Source: Echinarachnius parma
Taxonomy: Eukaryota; Echinodermata; Echinoidea; Clypeasteroida; Echinarachniidae
Assembly: GCA_037951105.1 (NCBI GenBank)
Contig: JBAMJV010010722.1
Coordinates: forward strand, 1-64,000
Length of the DNA: 64,000 nt
Direction: 5' to 3'
Shown: positions 62,943 to 64,000 of the stretch, one piece after another
Position numbering within the stretch: the stretch's first letter is position 1
Layout: the number at the start of each line of letters is the position of its first letter
Notes under the pieces: generated by a model
Told to the model about the DNA's origin: nothing
The model's input: the letters and a program-made list of their open reading frames with translations, nothing else
Databases searched by the model: none
Program-made: the position numbers and the translations under genes

Positions 62943-64000
62943 GAACGTAGATCTAGATCTAGATGTGAACAATGATACCAAGAAAAGTAGTGACTGAAGA
63001 AAGATAATAGCGACTTTAGTGTTCAAACAAGAGAGAAAAAAACACACAAATATTGTCTCAAAATAGACAGAAATATTTTAATTCATTTGACATTAGTATG
63101 AGAGTTGAGAAGCAAAGATCCCTGCTGAGGTCATCATTCAAAACTATCTACGTAGAAATTCTTTAATTAAAAGAGAGATCAAATTTAGATATTAATTGTT
63201 GTATTTACTTCAAAAAAGAATTATTTTCACACAGTCAACTTACTTTTAAGGTTGACGTATTGTTGTATTTTCTTAGGTGACTTTGGAAAGAAAAACAAAC
63301 AGACATATATTCACACAGACACACAGACAAACCAACAAACAATCTTGATTAAAATGTAGCTCAAAGTATAATAAAGCATTGGAAACGGAACGAGAAATGA
63401 AAAGCGAAGCATTGGAAATGAAAGAAATGCGAAATGTGCGCCAAAGGTTCCCCTAGGCGAGGACAGACAATGGCAGTAGTGAGATCATCGGCCAGGGGGG
63501 CTGTAGAGGGCTGACGTCATTCCACCTCGCTATGAAGTCAGCGGTGACGGGAGAACGCAGTGCTGGCGTGAGCCAGCTATCGCCTTGTCCACACCTAACC
63601 TGAAAGTCAGGAAATGCATTCCTGATGCCGGACAGTCAACCTGGTTGAAACATCGAGCCCCTCCTACCACCACCCATACCGGCACTGAAGTTCATTTTAG
63701 AACTACATTCTCATGAAAGTATACCACCAGTCCTTTTCAGGACTCTCCAATCCTCTCTTCTCACATGGTGCAATCGCAGGCCGACTGTATACATGTAATC
63801 TTCGTGCTATGTTGTTATAATCTTATCATTTTGGGTCATTTTTTTTGGCCATTCCTGAGTGACGATTGCTATTTTCCTTAGTTTTAGGAGGTCACACATG
63901 TTATGTTGGGTATAGAACCTGAAACTATTATAATGAAAATTACAACCCAGACCAACATGACATTATTCCAGGGCTTGAAACTAGCAGCTTCCACTTCTAC
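62943..64000. other. no gene seen; GC-richer unassigned block at 63420-63700
   Basis: 63420-63700 changes to balanced composition with few A/T runs (GGCGAGGACAGACAATGGC, GAAGTCAGCGGTGACGGGAG). It has no long open frame. It may be part of a retroelement or an untranslated exon; I cannot tell. The window ends in the start of another reversed ACTTGCCC-like element (GGGCTTGAAACTAGCAGCTT). Confidence 0.35.

Overview
This is a stretch of animal genomic DNA, AT-rich, intron-rich and crowded with repeats. The only well supported protein-coding gene is an internal part of the polarity gene scribble (scrib, LAP family). Eight exons on the + strand, between 12703 and 52873, join in phase without a stop. 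They give about 299 residues of leucine-rich repeats that follow vertebrate Scribble block by block. The first exons, including the start codon, should lie upstream. The end of the LRR domain, the LAP-specific region and the PDZ domains should lie downstream. I infer a marine deuterostome, most likely an echinoderm such as a sea urchin. This rests on a Scribble closer to the vertebrate protein than to Erbin, kilobase introns, long C/G homopolymer runs, and many short inverted-repeat elements with ends such as GTTTCATAAAG. The species cannot be read from the window.

Layout. 1-12702 is upstream intron or flank, made mostly of arrays of diverged tandem duplications (units of about 130-300 bp), with a 1164-bp TA-flanked inverted-repeat element at 3823-4986. 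12703-17428 holds scrib exons A and B. The 10.4-kb intron that follows holds nested MITEs, tandem arrays and a larger repeat at 22421-23342. 27815-29786 holds exons C and D, each surrounded by damaged tandem copies of itself. 29787-51938 holds exons E and F among arrays and MITEs. 51060-53068 holds exons G and H, again with damaged partial copies. 53119-54404 is a multi-unit repeat element. 54405-64000 contains higher-order satellite-like repeats, more MITEs, a tRNA-derived SINE and, on the - strand, a short ORF that resembles the N-terminus of Crypton-derived (KIAA1958/DUF3504-like) proteins.

The most striking theme is that the same process, short tandem duplication with a period near 130-230 bp, has shaped both the introns and four of the eight exons. 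Exon C has four partial copies behind it, exon D has two truncated copies before it, exon G has at least three decayed copies before it, and exon H has one partial copy after it. Two exon-C copies keep a 36-codon open frame with phase-0 ends. One exon-D copy has gained a consensus splice donor in the same phase as the real exon. Whether any copy is spliced cannot be decided from the sequence.

Most mobile elements here are non-autonomous. Several have target-site duplications that I could verify directly: TA at 3823-4986, 7 bp for two copies of a family rich in ACTTGCCC, 8 bp at 34797-35043, and 10 bp at 48579-49134. Two of these insertions lie inside tandem arrays, so undisturbed units of the array show the empty site.
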